Notes: a model not told the origin generated them from the sequence alone. Counted from the stretch's first letter, positions 1 through 11,655 are shown. The stretch is DNA of 64,000 nt from Hermodice carunculata (GCA_964020975.1 OZ026629.1:51506631-51570630); one strand, 5' to 3'. A program made the numbers and translations.

Positions 1-381
1 CCCATATGATGGATATATATAATTCAATCACCACAGGTTTATTGACTTCTCTCACATGGCCGTGGTGTCCTCTTGATCTGACCTCTTTCCTAGATGTCTC
101 ATCACTTTGAGCTGTAGAGATAATGTTCACTTGAGGTTTTTTATCACACCAGGATATATACAAAATGCAACTGTCCCTTTGAGCAACTGCAGGCTCCTTT
201 GCCTTTGGCTTGTCGCATTTTATCTTGCCAGTCAGTCCTCTTTGGTTGACCCTACAGGTACCTACGGCAAGCACCGGTCTGAGACCTAGAGAATTCCTGG
301 AATAAATCTGGGGAGCTAAAAAATTGTCCATATAGCATACATGTCCATAATCAAGAACAGGTGCAAGAAGATGTGTAACTA

Positions 382-559
382 CAGTAGAATCTCCAATTGA
401 GACCATCTCCTTAAAGAGACCATTTATATATTAAGACCGCCAATTAACCAACCCTGTTTTTGTTGATCCTGAATTAAATTATATCCCCCATTAAGATCAT
501 TCCCCTATTTAGACCACATTTTCAGTCCGTTATGTGGTCTTAGTAGGGAGACTCCACTG
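382..559. mobile_element. Tigger-type MITE (178 bp)
   Basis: Inverted ends begin CAGTAGAATCTCC on the left and, read in reverse complement on the right, CAGTGGAGTCTCC. A TA precedes the left end; the right flank is CA, so one target copy has drifted. GAGACCA/AAGACCAC motifs are repeated inside, as in the Tigger element at 13960-17064 and the MITE at 55134-55315. There is no coding capacity. It is probably a non-autonomous TcMar-Tigger derivative. Confidence 0.6.
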
Positions 560-756
560 CACATGCTGCAAACAGGTATGTCACATCTCTGCATCTATCC
601 CGAGATAAATTTGCCAATTAAACATGTATCCAAGTTTTTGTTCAGCAGGACCCGATGCTTTTAATCCCTATTTTGTTGGCTTGGATGGAAGGTATTGCAT
701 TAATGATGTCCTACGTTTGAAAGGAATCATACAAAATCATGTTATTTCTTTCCTGA

Positions 757-957
757 TCAGTATTTCTGCCACAGAGGAATTAGCTTGGTATACAGTGCAT
801 GTATTTTGAACTCTTTGTTATATTTAGGATCATCACAAACCAGGACGCATTCAATGTCCACAACATAAAGAAATGACAGGATATTTAGAAACCTGTCTCG
901 TTGCATCACTGATCTGAAGCCCTGCAAGTCCAATAAAAGATCTTTACTCCAGTTCAA
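757..957 (-). pseudogene. piggyBac-like transposase fragment
   Basis: The reverse strand is open for 66 codons. It contains GFRSVMQRDRFLNILSFLY followed by DDPKYNKEFKIHALYTKL. This is the pattern of piggyBac (PGBD, DDE_Tnp_1_7) transposases just before the first catalytic region, where family members read roughly as an RDRF..I...LHF block and then a D..YK.RP..D.L block. Only this stretch is recognisable; neither the catalytic aspartates nor the cysteine-rich tail could be found. It abuts an L1-like LINE fragment on its upstream side. I infer a truncated relic inside older repeat DNA, not a domesticated gene. Confidence 0.55.
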
Positions 958-1009
958 GGCATATAACTGGGCCTTGTCGTGAGTCCCATGAGCAACAAAA
1001 GGCCTCGGG

Positions 1010-1965
1010 TAGCTTAGTTCCTATTATCTTTTTATTGTTGCCTATGTTGAGTGCTAAGACTTCGTCTACTAAAATAAATAATGGCGCAGACAGTGGACAT
1101 CCCTGTCTGATGCCTCTTGACATATGTATAGGTTCAGATAGCCAGTTGTTATTGGTGATGCTACAAGAAATGTTTGTGTAAAAAGTTTGTACTCATTTCA
1201 TAAATGATCTTCCCAAAACAAAAATGTTCAAGAACAGATAACATGAAGTTCCATTCCACCATATCAAATGCTTTTTTAAAATCTAAAAAAAGGATAGCCG
1301 AGTCTATTTCAAGCTTATCTGAAAATTCTATAATATCTTTAGTCAATCTTATGTTTAGACCAATGTACCTATTTTTGATTTATCCAGATTGGTCCACATT
1401 TATGATGTTATCAAGTATCATTTGCAATTTTTTTTGCTACTACATGTACATATCCTGCTACTTTGACATCCACATTTAACAAAGTGATTGGTCTCCAGTT
1501 TCCAAGTTGTTGTATATCTCCTTTTTTTTATACAGTAATGTAAGTATACCATGTCTCTGTGCTTTTGAAAACTCGCCTTTTTCATATCGTTCATTTAGAG
1601 ATGCTACTACCGTTTTCTTTATGAAAATTTGATAAAATTCACAACACAAACCATCTAAACCAGGTGTTTTATTTTGCTTCATTTTGGCAAAGGCTTCAGT
1701 ACATTCCTCCAATGATAGGGTACCTTCACATTTCTGTTCTTCAACATTAGTTAGGTTTTTTTGGAAGGTTGTATGTGTCAAATACTTATACACATCTTGT
1801 TTCTTGGTTTTACTGGATGTATACAATTTTGAATAAGATGTAATTTCTTCATTTAAGATCTCTTTTGGATCTGTAAGTTTTCTCCTGAGTCACTTTTCAA
1901 AATTCTGATATGCTCTAAGCCTAAAAAGTCGTTGGTAGATTTCTCTCCCTTTCTTTTTTAGCCAG
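1010..1965 (-). mobile_element. L1/Tx1-like LINE reverse transcriptase fragment
   Basis: Read on the minus strand from about 1965 downwards, the translation shows reverse transcriptase blocks in order. They are a KLYTSS region, AFAKMKQNKTPGLDGLCCEF (1680-1620 area), LLYKKK, AILFLDFKKAFDMVEWNF (1160-1346 ORF), and RGIRQGCPLSAPLF at about 1130-1080. This order and wording fit the L1/Tx1 clade of non-LTR retrotransposons (NKTPGxDG, LDFxKAFDxVEW, GIRQGCPLS). The catalytic FADD box is not found, and the frame is interrupted between blocks, so the copy is dead. No endonuclease domain, 3' tail or target-site duplication was recognised. The low-coordinate edge meets the piggyBac scrap. Confidence 0.8.
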
Positions 1966-2339
1966 GAAGAAGTTTAACATTTATACATGGGAGTCATAAA
2001 TAATACCACATCTTTAAGGATGCATGAGTGTGAAGATATTGAACAAATGACATAAAATTTCATATCTTGGCACTTTTGGTTGCTGTCAGTGGAAATGGGT
2101 TAAAAATGTAAGCCATTATAAAATATATATCAGTTGTTGTAGAACTGTGGTCAGCTGAGATTGCAGGAGGTTGGACTGCTGTCTTGTCCAAAGTTAAAGT
2201 TATAATAATAAAAAAGGGAAATTTCAATGAAAATTGTCACTGCCTTCAATGTAGATTGATACTTGTGAGACATCGAAAGACTCCACATGTTTGTAGATCA
2301 CCGTGAAGTATGATGAATTTGGGCAGTCCTCCTACTGAA
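1966..2339. other. Upstream non-coding stretch, no feature recognised
   Basis: AT-rich sequence with stop codons in all frames. No exon of the SBP2-like gene, promoter motif or repeat match was recognised. The missing first exon of the gene could lie here or before the window; I cannot tell. Confidence 0.5.
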
Positions 2340-2780
2340 GGTCAACAGATAGTTTTTAGCTCAGCAGACTTGTCAGTCAGCTGAGCTTATCTTATGGTTC
2401 TCCTTCGTCATCTACCTGTCATCCGTCCTTCCTCGGAAATTCCCATTTTCGTCTTTTTGTCCAAAACTTTCGGCCAGATTCATTTCAAACTTGGTGGAGA
2501 TATACCTTGAGTGGGTCTCCGCCAAGTTTGTTCATATGGTCACGCTTCAGTGACTTGGATTTTTAGATCAGCTGACTGACTTGTCAGGCTGAGCTTTTAG
2601 GAAGCTGAGTCGTCCGTCATGTTTTTCTACATGAGTGTAACATACTAGAGATGTCTGTTGATGATAACAATTCGACTTCTCTGAAGGAACCGTCAGCCAG
2701 ATTCACTTAACTCCTAGCCTGGGCAGTTTGGGTATCTAGCACAGCCAGCCACTAGGCATTTTTTGTTTTGTCGCGCGACA
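2340..2780 (+). repeat. Hairpin-headed dispersed repeat (agctcagc family), two heads
   Basis: A perfect 8-bp stem (AGCTCAGC 2358-2365 with GCTGAGCT 2380-2387) opens the unit. It is followed by a CCGTCC-type leader and a body reading roughly 'CCAGATTCATTTCAAACTTGGTGG...ACCTTG.GTGGGTCT' in pieces. The same body recurs at 8880-9000, 30480-31080, 46440-46500 and about 54930. A second, less perfect head (ATCAGCT...GGCTGAGCT) lies at about 2567-2597. No ORF. Confidence 0.6.
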
Positions 2781-3339
2781 TGCTGGCATAAAAGTGCTGT
2801 AAGTTTTTTATTTTTGCAATTCATACAAAATGATCAACATAACTATTGTTGAGTAAGACCTCTACATTTCTATTTGGTTTCTTTGTCAATTTAAACAACA
2901 ACTTGTGTCCTACAGTACACCCTAGCAAGTGCATATCGATCTCAATCACTAATTGATCAAATGGTCAAGCCTGTGTGAATACAATAGTATGGGTACCAGT
3001 CCGCACATTTTCCTTGGTTAGCGTCATGAACAATGCTTCCTCTTTAATTTTTTCTTACTTTAATCAATTGTCCTTAATTGTCATTTGTGTTCACACTAAT
3101 GTTGTCCATCTTTCAAGACAGACTTCACAACACAAGGCAGCGACTACTCCCGAACGAATCATTGGTAGAAAAACAAGGCATTTGATCGGACGGTGAACAC
3201 CATGTAATCGATTCTGGCCTCCTGGCTGACCTAGAATATTCCAGAGAATTGTCTTCGGTAGTTTCCGACTAAAATAACGACATCTGTTTGAAATAGAATC
3301 AGTTTTGGCTGGGTTTCCCCTAAAATACTTTTGTTTCAG

Positions 3340-3560
3340 CCTGTGGGAGAGCTTGTCTGTCTGTCCACATGTGCGCATTCTCTTTGCCGCGATATCTTAA
3401 GAATGCCTCCCTGTATTTTGGTCAAATTTGGCAAGATGCTTACCTTACCTGGCAAGATACACTGATTACATTTTGGTGTCAACATGAACAAATATGAGCA
3501 AATGGCAGCCTAACTACATGCTTGTTAGGGCAGACCCTTAAGTCAACGCTTTGCACTGAA
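3340..3560 (+). repeat. Dispersed repeat, copy related to 33654-33920
   Basis: The stretch running from the GTCTGTCTGTCCACATGTGC region to GCACTGAAGCTTTATCTAG matches the unit at about 33715-33920 block by block: GATATCT, GAATGCCTCC, TTTTGGTCAAATTTGGCA, CTGGCAAGAT, AGCAAATGGCAG, CCCTTAAGTCAA. The hairpin head seen in the second copy is not clear here. Non-coding. Confidence 0.65.
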
Positions 3561-3861
3561 GCTTTATCTAGTAACATGTACATGTATTCTATTGTTGGGG
3601 GGGTGTTGAAAGTGTGGGTTTGAAGTCTCTTTTCTGGTAGCAGAAATCCATATTTTTTGTGTTGTTGTAAAAATTTGTATCAAAGTTATGACCCATTCAT
3701 GAGAAAAGCAAGAAAACATGTTGGTCATTGTAGGGGGGTAGTGTGCCTGCTGTACCCTCCACACCCCCTTGGAAACTGGATGTACACCCAGTATAGATCT
3801 GTTAAGGCCTGATTGGTTAGACTGGGTGTAAATACATGTTACATATTTATTCTTTTTGCAG

Positions 3862-4055
3862 GTCCAAGGGTCATCACGTCTTTCAGCCGAGGCAGAGAGC
3901 TTTGTGCCAACCAAAGGACGGGGTGGCCATTCATCTGCCAGTAACCATTCAGGCTCTGGGAATCCTAACATTAGTAATCAGCAGCTTAATGAACTGCCAA
4001 GATATGTGACCACTTGTTATCCTTTTGTAACTGGCGACCCTGGACCCAGACCTAG
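3862..4055 (+). CDS. SECISBP2L: SECISBP2L-like gene, N-terminal exon with PAM2-like motif (partial gene)
   Basis: This exon encodes 64 full codons plus two bases. The acceptor is TTCTTTTTGCAG ending at 3861 and the donor GTGAGC starts at 4056. In-window residues 7-16 read LSAEAESFVP, aligning with KLSAEVEPFIP of human SECISBP2L and KLSADVKPFVP of SECISBP2. Residues 48-56, YVTTCYPFV, align with YLITCYPFV. The SBP2 family binds the SECIS element of selenoprotein mRNAs and supports UGA recoding to selenocysteine; this part is the poorly structured N-terminal region, not the RNA-binding domain. The block L-S-x-x-A-x-x-F-x-P matches the PAM2 consensus that docks on the MLLE domain of poly(A)-binding protein. 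No initiator ATG is visible, so at least one earlier exon is missing. The residue alignment is from memory of the family. Confidence 0.88.
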
Positions 4056-7000
4056 GTGAGCTGAAAGTTTTGCAAGTAACATTGAGTATTGCTGCTGTAG
4101 TCTGCGTAGCCAGACCTTCAAGTACCAGTGTCTTGGGAGAGTGCCCAATGGCTAGGGCAAGCAATATATAATGTGTATCAGCTATTAAAGCAGGCAGTGA
4201 ATAGTGTTTTTGGAAGAATTTGCATCTATAGGTCCATACATATTTTCTGTTGAGCATCCTAAATAGAGACAAATAGGCTCGGTTAATTTACAACTTGAAA
4301 CTTCGTTTTCATGCTTATCAGAGTTTTACAGTGAAGTTCAACATGGTGTGTAAGACATACAGTTCATTTAGTGGAGCTGGTCTGCAGGTTACTAAGTTCA
4401 GTAAATGTCATTGCTTGAAATGTCAGTATAAAATGTAACTTCCTGGCTTGTAGACATTGGTTTAAACATAATATTATTTTATTTGCAATCAGAAAGAAGG
4501 GCAATGCCCTATATGAATTCCTCATGCTGCGGCAAAAAGGTTGCACAGGACAAATGGAACATCACAATCCATGGCAAGGCAATCCATGGATAATCCCAAA
4601 CTGGGATACACAGGTTCAGAGAAGGAAGTTGCACAGTGCTGGACAGAAAGATGGGCAACATGGAAAAAACAAAACAAAAAGAATGTATACGTCTTATATT
4701 TGACATTGATATGAGCTGGAAAATCTGTAACATATTGAAAATTATAGTGCTCTCTTTTGATTTGGTATGTAGCGATTCACTGTGAGTTTTGAACCTGAAG
4801 TATGCCAGTATTTTCTCTAAAATTTTGCACAGCTAAAATTTTCAAGTTTTATTTTGCATAATATGGGTGATCTTGACCTACTTTCTCAAGGTCATGGAGG
4901 AAATACAGGGTTGTCCCTGAAGCTTTATAGCTTTACCGTCCCATTAAGCTTTGATTTTAGCCGACAATCTATGAGTTTTTCCATAAAGCTATCTCGACTT
5001 CCCATTAATCTTCAATTTTTACCGTTAATCTTTCATAATTGCCCAAGATTTTGATGTTTTACTGTGTTTCATAAGATAATCTACTAAGACAACAGTTAAA
5101 TTTGCATGTATTTACATCAAAAATAAGTTACATGTACTCAGTTGGCAATCAGAACTCTGCTTACAACATTTTTGCTCTTCTCGCTCACTACGTGACGCTG
5201 TGGTTTCCTTGCTGTCGAGAGCGAAAGTTGCAGCCTCATTTTGTAATCATCTTCAGTCATCTGCTTGCTGTCTGCTGTCCACCATGTCTGAGTTAGCAAG
5301 TTTATTGACATGAAACATGGCAAGAAAAGCAAAGACTACCATGCAGGCAACTATAGCACATTTCTTAGACAAACCAAGTCAGGCAACGAACTCGATGCCG
5401 GATGGACAACCACTTTTTCCGGGTGGGCAACCAACTGTTTGGCACAACCAGAACTTCAAACAAACAACAAATTCTCCTTAAGATAACTACATAAAAGGAG
5501 AATAATACCAAGAATATTTTATACTAGTAAAAAAAAAAAAAAGATATGATAGAACAACCAAACATAAAGGAAAGTCACAAACGGTTTTATTTGCGAAAAT
5601 TCCAGTGAAATGGGCGATAATATGTGTATTTTACCTACCGAAGTAAAGATCAGTTCTAGAAGTTCACCGGAACTTGAAATAATTTAGACACTAGTTATGT
5701 GATAATCCTGACAGTGTGCTTTCTTGAAAAGAAATGCACATGCTTCAGGTTGAAATCCAAATGTTTTATTTCTAAGCTCATCAGTTATTATCTGTGCTTG
5801 GTTTCCTGCCACATGGTCCTGTACAGTAGTCTGCTACTAGATGGCACCATATGTAAAGTAATAATATTTTCTATGAAACTTTTGTTTATTTTCTTTGCTA
5901 ACTGACATTATCATTATGGAACTTTTTTTAAACTGGTTGGAAAAAAACTTTTTTTAATAAATAAATATGAAATATAAAGTAATGAATATTGAAAAGTAAA
6001 AGAAGTCTAGACTGATGTTTTGTACAGTGAATGGACAATATTACCTTAGCTAATAAATAAAACAAATAGTTCATTAAATAATTAATTATTCAAACATTAA
6101 AATAAAGTAGAACCCAGATAATTAGGCTTTATGTAAACCTGTACTTCTGGATTATAAATTAATAAAAGAAATAAATAAAAAGAAAATATCTTCCTAGGTT
6201 TTCAGATAATAACTTGCAAGCATGTGCATGGGCTTCTAAGATTAAGAATATCATTGGGATGAAGTAAATAAGTAAAGAAAAAGTAAACAAAGCTCAACAT
6301 TCACTTTTTCACAAAAATAGGCCCCTATTATAAAGTGTGTGCATGTTTTGTGACAATGTCAATTTTAGCTATGGCATTTTACACATGTAGTAATATTTAA
6401 AATGTTTAACAATAATTGTCCAATATCACATATACACCATACTAGCCACAAACTGACCTCACGTAAGATGTCAGACAATTTGTGTGAATGTATTTGACTA
6501 TTTTTATAGTAAACATGGAAATGTTTAGAAAAAGTGATAGGTGCATGTACATACAGTGGCTTTTACACTATTACAAAGTGGCATAAATAAAACATTCTTT
6601 AAATTCTGGCCAGACAAGTAATTTTATCAGGGAGACAAGTAATTTTTTTTTACTTGCCCTGCGACAACTAATTTTCTTCTCCCACTTATCCTAGGACAAG
6701 GACTCAAAATAATTAATGTCAAGCCCTGGATCAGTCAGTTGATAATCTCTTCTTTGCCTTCAGCTAAAGATCCCCCAGATGATCTTGTCAGTTGAGGCCA
6801 GACAAACAACTTCAAGATAATCTGTATTATCCATTCTAGGGTGGGGTATCACCAATGTAACCTTGTTCATTGTTGCCTCATTCAAGGCTACTTTCTGAGT
6901 TGAATTCTGCACTATGCTTTCAATTTTGTGACAAAATTCAATGCAATGTCTAAAACTCAGCTTGCTGCTTGGTAAAGTAAAGTAACAAGTTTCAAGAAGG

Positions 7001-7690
7001 TTGAACAACAAAACATGTAAGTGGTTACAAGTGAAAATCAATTGTGAAATCACAACAACTACCAAAATCGGACAGTATTAGTAAAAAAGAAATATTAGGT
7101 TTAACTCTTGCTACTGTCGGTTCAAGGAAAATCATCAGTGTAACTGCTTTATTGACTTTCTGTAAGAAAAATAACAAAAATGCAGTTATTATTCTGTAGT
7201 AATTGCAATTTGAAAATACAGCAAAAGCCTCTAGTAAAGGGATAGAATGTACCAGGAGAGGCCTCGTGCCTAAGAGCTTGGCCTTAGTGCTTTAAACCTG
7301 GGTATACTATGTTATGGAAAATAATAATATGATGCAAAATTCCCATAAATTACACATCTCCACCCAATGAAATAAATGAGTATTTAGTGTCCTCAGATGC
7401 TCAGAATCCACCACAGAGATTGCTTGACCCCTAGTGCTTTTGGGGGCCTATGCAGTTCCCAGACCCCTGCCCGATTTTGTGTTGTGCCTCGCCACACCCT
7501 ATCAGTTGCAGCTCAGCCTCCAGCATCTCACAAATTTTTTAAGCTTTATTTTGGGGGGGGGGGGGGCAGCCCTGGAATATATATCAGGGAATGAATATTT
7601 TTATTATGGTACTACATTTGAACTTGCACACATATCAGTATACCATGACACAAACATTTTCAAGACAAAAAGGTTTGAGAAATGAATAGG
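4056..7690. other. Intron 1, first part
   Basis: Intron between coding exons at 3862-4055 and 17306-17385. An open, splice-flanked 121-nt segment sits at 4493-4613 (see findings). At about 4855-4905 there is a short AGGTCA-type repeat fragment, cut by the end of a CAGGG-type MITE (CAGGGTTGTCCCTGA, from about 4905) related in reverse orientation to 24608-24789. The stretch 5000-7690 is AT-rich with A/T runs. At about 6605-6720 there is a repeat fragment with ACAAGTAATTT motifs, also seen near 34740-34800. No gene recognised. Confidence 0.6.
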
Positions 7691-7699
7691 CTATCAAAT

Positions 7700-8608
7700 A
7701 GGAAATACACCACAAATGTGTATCATATGTAGACCTATAGATATTGCATAACACGAATGACCTTGAGCAACTTTCGATGGCTTTGGAGGGAATATAATCA
7801 GGAAATTATGTTGGGATTTTTTGTGGTTAGTACATCAAAACTTGAGTACATGTATCAACATACAGTACAGGAATACAGACTGGTGCAAACAAAAGTCTAT
7901 GACAATTGGTGATATGGTGGCACCACAGATGGTATTAAGTGCAACTGGATCCTAGGTATTAAAAGTACATTCAAGATTCAGTATTTTGTATTATAGATTT
8001 AGATGGAACTGGTAAATTGACACCAAATATGTATTAGGCCAATGATAGATATTTCGTAAAGTTTTGGGTGACCTTGAGCTATTGTATAAGGTCATTAAGG
8101 ACATAATAAAGATAAGTAATGTTAGGCATGGTGAAAATAAAACATGTTATATGTTTAGAAACAAGCAGGTTAACAATTCCAAATGTACCACAAATTGTGT
8201 ACCATATTGAAGTTTGATATTGCATTATATAAGTGACATTGACCTACTTTCTGAAGGTAAAAGAAGTGCATATCAGAAATTTTGTTATTGTGATTCCCAC
8301 AACATGTAATAAATTGTTGGTACTGCAGAACTTACACCAAATATATGTATTAAACCAATGGTCAAATTTTTTATTAAGGTCATTAAGCACTTTAAAAAAG
8401 GACGCTAAATCCAATATGTTGATAAAAAACAAAGGGAATGATACAAAATGTACCACATATGTGTGTTCATGTAAAAGTTTGATGTTGCAACATTTGGATG
8501 ACCTTGACTCCATTCTCAGTCACCCAGGGAATGCATTTCAGAAAATGAATTTTTGGTGATGGTCATCAGGTTATATGTCAAGAGAGCATTAGACCCATGG
8601 GCCTCTTG
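7700..8608 (+). repeat. AGGTCA-type dispersed element with CTCTTG tail
   Basis: Several degenerate units share the blocks 'CCAAATGTACCACAAATGTG', 'TTGATATTGCAT', 'GACCTTGACCTACTTTCT' and 'GAATGCATTTCAGAAAATGA'. The same blocks occur at 22500-22690, 34836-34960 and 35755-36040. The copy ends with the palindrome CCCATGGG (8594-8601) and then CCTCTTG, matching the tail at 22679-22694. Short ORFs inside are not conserved between copies. Confidence 0.65.
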
Positions 8609-8879
8609 TTTGTTCTTTGACAAAATCTAAAAATATATACTCCGAACTGCCAAGCCAATTGCATTGAAATTGCAGAAGGACACTTGGGCACATTTCTTCT
8701 CCAAAACTGTTGCTTAGATTGTTATGAAACTTGAAGGAAATGCACCTTGTGGAAGGATCAAACGAAGATGTGCACTAGGTGGTGATGCTGGAGATTATAG
8801 ATTTTTTTAGTTCAGATGCCTGATGGTTGATTCATGCATTCGTGTTCATTGATTACTATGTAAGTTCAGTGGGGATTCA

Positions 8880-9094
8880 CATTTTTGGTTTCTCCAAAAC
8901 CCACATCTAGATTCACCTTTTACTTGGTGAAAATGTACCTTGGGTGGGTCTCTACTGTCAAATGCTCTACATTGAATTTTTTAGCAGTGCTGACATAAGG
9001 TCGCAGAGCTTATATGATCGCTGGGTACCCCTGGACCACAGTGGGACTTGTGTCAAGCTTGGCTGAGGATGGGCTGTTCACACAGCCCTCTTGG
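8880..9094 (+). repeat. Dispersed repeat with 3' hairpin and CTCTTGG end
   Basis: A body with CCAAAACCCACATCTAGATTC and TACCTTGGGTGGGTCTCTAC is followed by a GCTGACATAAGGTCGCAGAG head-like motif. The element ends in a tail that matches 31500-31566. The tail hairpin GGGCTGTTCACACAGCCC lies at 9071-9088 and is followed directly by TCTTGG. Non-coding. Confidence 0.6.
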
Positions 9095-9267
9095 TTTTTC
9101 GGGCCTTGGGACATTATTCCAGACAGCTGGGTGATTAATTTGCAGAAAGTGTCAAACAGTGTAAAATTGTTTCCTTTTTATTTTTTTAAAATTTTTTTTT
9201 TCCATATTGCTTGCTCAGAACACTTGTCAGATAAAAAGACCAGAATTGGTCATGTTCACTTACTTAA

Positions 9268-9451
9268 CAGTGTTTCCATAAGGAATTTTTTTCAGGGGGT
9301 CACAAGATGGAAAATTCAGGGGAGGAGACTAGAGTTTCACAAATTTTACATGTAAATAAACAAGACCTATAACCCTTTAGAATTTTCTCAGAGGGTATTT
9401 CAGCTTTTGAAAGGGTAGTATACCCTCATTTGAGGGTTAACGGAAACACTG
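9268..9451. mobile_element. hAT-like MITE, copy 1 (184 bp)
   Basis: Ends are CAGTGTTTCCATAAGG on the left and GTTAACGGAAACACTG on the right, inverted over about 15 bp. Flanks share CTTAA on both sides. Internal blocks GAGGGTATTTCA, GAAAGGGTA and TACACCC/TACCCTCATTTG are shared with the copy at 10882-11067. The CAGTG termini suggest a hAT-type non-autonomous element. No ORF. Confidence 0.65.
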
Positions 9452-10586
9452 CTTAATCATATATTGGATATGGATATCTTTGCTATGTCATCAAAGGCAC
9501 TACAGAAATGCAGAATTTGCCAGCCAACATGATATGTGAAAAACAAGTCCATGAACTGTCTGTCTTGCATATACTGTGTGTTTAATTTTGGCAGTAAGTT
9601 TTAAAATAAAATTTTGTTTGTTTGGCGTTTGCAACCCACCGACCAAAAATGTCCCAATCCCCAAAAAGTTTTCAGAGCAAATTTTCTTATCTTTTTTTGG
9701 ATTTTTTTTCTTCGAAAGGCAGCCAGCAATTTTGTTTCATATGTTACTGTCTACTTTCTTAACAAATTTAATATTTTTAGGGCCTACTTTACCGTCGCTG
9801 GTGTGAGCTCTACCTCTGTTGTAAAATAGAACAAAGAACAGAAAAGATCACGATGGGCGATAATAGGGGTATTTACATAACAATGTTTCAAGAGCTTCTA
9901 ATTTTTGCTTTACCGATACAGTTCTGCAGTTTGTATGCTCATTGGACAAATTTTCACAAAATCCTTTCTAATTTATTATCCTGAAGCTCCAACAGTATAT
10001 CTCCTCACACTGGAAGCTTGTAGGCATTTTCAATAATTCCTCACAGTAACACTATATGGCACACTAATCAGGAAGTCTTGACAAGCACCATATGTATTCC
10101 TGCTATGTTAAATAAATTCATTAAGTAACAAAGTGCACTTTAACAAAGAAAAAATACTTTTTTGAGGAATTTGGTAGCTTGGGCAGAAGAGTATGCAGAA
10201 AAATTAATGAGATATTGTAATGAAAGACAGGTGTCGGATTATCTGATGATTCTGTGAACAAAATCAGGGTATCATAAGGATAAGCATCACAACAACCAAC
10301 ACTTCACAAGATATCAAAATCAAACATTTTACATACAACCACTGTTAAAATTTGTATGGAATATTATAACCAAAATATGTTTTGTGGGTCTAATCTTATT
10401 CAACATGTCAATTGTCAGACTGTTATTCAATGTTAAGTTAATGTGAATTCCATTCACATTTTACAGATGTGTACTCAGAAAAATACAATGAAAAACTGCA
10501 AATAAATAAAACTGAAAAAAAGTAGAAACAAAGAGAATAGATATGTCAGCATTCTCAAGTTGATAAATTGGCATTTAGAGCCTATG
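9452..10586. other. Intron 1, AT-rich stretch with little recognisable
   Basis: Contains T-runs and a 9615-9830 segment with CCCACCGACC and CCCAATCCCC motifs, similar in style to 19190-19400, which may be another non-autonomous repeat. Otherwise no gene, repeat array or structured element could be supported. Confidence 0.4.
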
Positions 10587-10746
10587 CTTGGAAGAATGTC
10601 CCTGGCCTAGCACCTGCTACATGAGGATGTAGCAGGTACTTGTATGGGCCAGAATGTTCTTCCAAGTTAAACAAACTAAATACTGGCTATTGCTGTAATT
10701 TCTTTGAAGTGACTTCATTTCTGACAAATTACAGCAATAGACAGTA
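10587..10746. repeat. Two adjacent foldback hairpins
   Basis: Hairpin 1 spans 10587-10666: its outer CTTGGAAGAA and inner ACCTGCTACAT pair with their complements across a GAGG loop, with several mismatches between them. Hairpin 2 spans 10681-10746: 21-nt arms (10681-10701 and 10726-10746) with one mismatch, enclosing a further small GAAGT/ACTTC stem. They lie 14 nt apart. Probably MITE remnants; a small-RNA role is possible but unsupported. Confidence 0.7.
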
Positions 10747-10881
10747 CCCTGTGTCTTTCCACCTAGCCCAAAATGAATGAAGTTGGATTATTGAAATGGG
10801 TGAACTATGTTTGTGCTTTTTAGATTTTAAAAAAAAAATATTTTAGTTATATGGTATTTAATTTTTGGAGGGGTGGAATCT

Positions 10882-11067
10882 CAGTGTTTCCATTAAGAAT
10901 AATATTTAGAGGGTGCCAACATGAAAGAGAGTCAAATTTTTAGCTATTTTTTTTGCAACATTAACAAAGAAAATACACGAAGTTGGGACCCTTTGAATTT
11001 TACAAAGGGGGTATTTCATGATATGAAAGGGTAATATACACCCATTTGGAGGTTAACGGAAACGCTG
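10882..11067. mobile_element. hAT-like MITE, copy 2 (186 bp)
   Basis: Ends are CAGTGTTTCCATTAAG and GTTAACGGAAACGCTG, the same family as 9268-9451. It shares GGGGTATTTCATGATATGAAAGGGTA in modified form with copy 1. No matching flank duplication is obvious, so this copy is probably older. Confidence 0.65.
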
Positions 11068-11655
11068 AATTGGGCAACTTCTATTACATGTCTGTTCATT
11101 TTCTAAGGTTTTAACTTGTTCAGGCTGGGTATAAACTTTTTCCTCTTGTAGAATGTAAAGAGGCATGTGCTGTGGATGTGCATGAAGTGTTCTGCAACAC
11201 AGAGGCTACTTTAAGATGCAGAACAGCATGCCACAGCAGTGGGATTCAAACCCACATACCCAGACTATGAAACTACATAATCTACAATTACAAAACACCA
11301 CATTCACAACCACATACATGCAAAATAGGGTATATGTGTTAATGATAGTGCAAGATGGAGGATGTCAACTTTCACTGAAAAGCTTCCATAAAAGCATACT
11401 GTACACAGAGGCTGGTGCATACAATGAAAGAATCGAGAGACTGTGATTAATACACTGGATGTCAAGACTTTTTTATGTTATACTGCAGAAAAAATCCAAC
11501 TCTAGTTTTATTTAAAGTACATTTATTGAAAGTAGTTATTATTTGTGGTACCTGGTGTCACTTCACCAAGGGAAAAAAAGAAAAAGAAAAAAAGAGCTTC
11601 CCTACTGACCCATACCTCAGAAGCCATAGTCCGAAACACCAAACAAACCATTTTT

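Noticed and set aside
645-692. Exon-like segment between TTTTTGTTCAG and GGAAG/GTATTG
   Set aside because: The peptide does not match the SBP2 N-terminus and the segment sits among transposon relics; probably chance.
11195-11310. tRNA-like B box (GGGTTTGAATCCC on the minus strand)
   Set aside because: No convincing A box at the right distance and no repeated copies in the window, so a SINE call is not supported.
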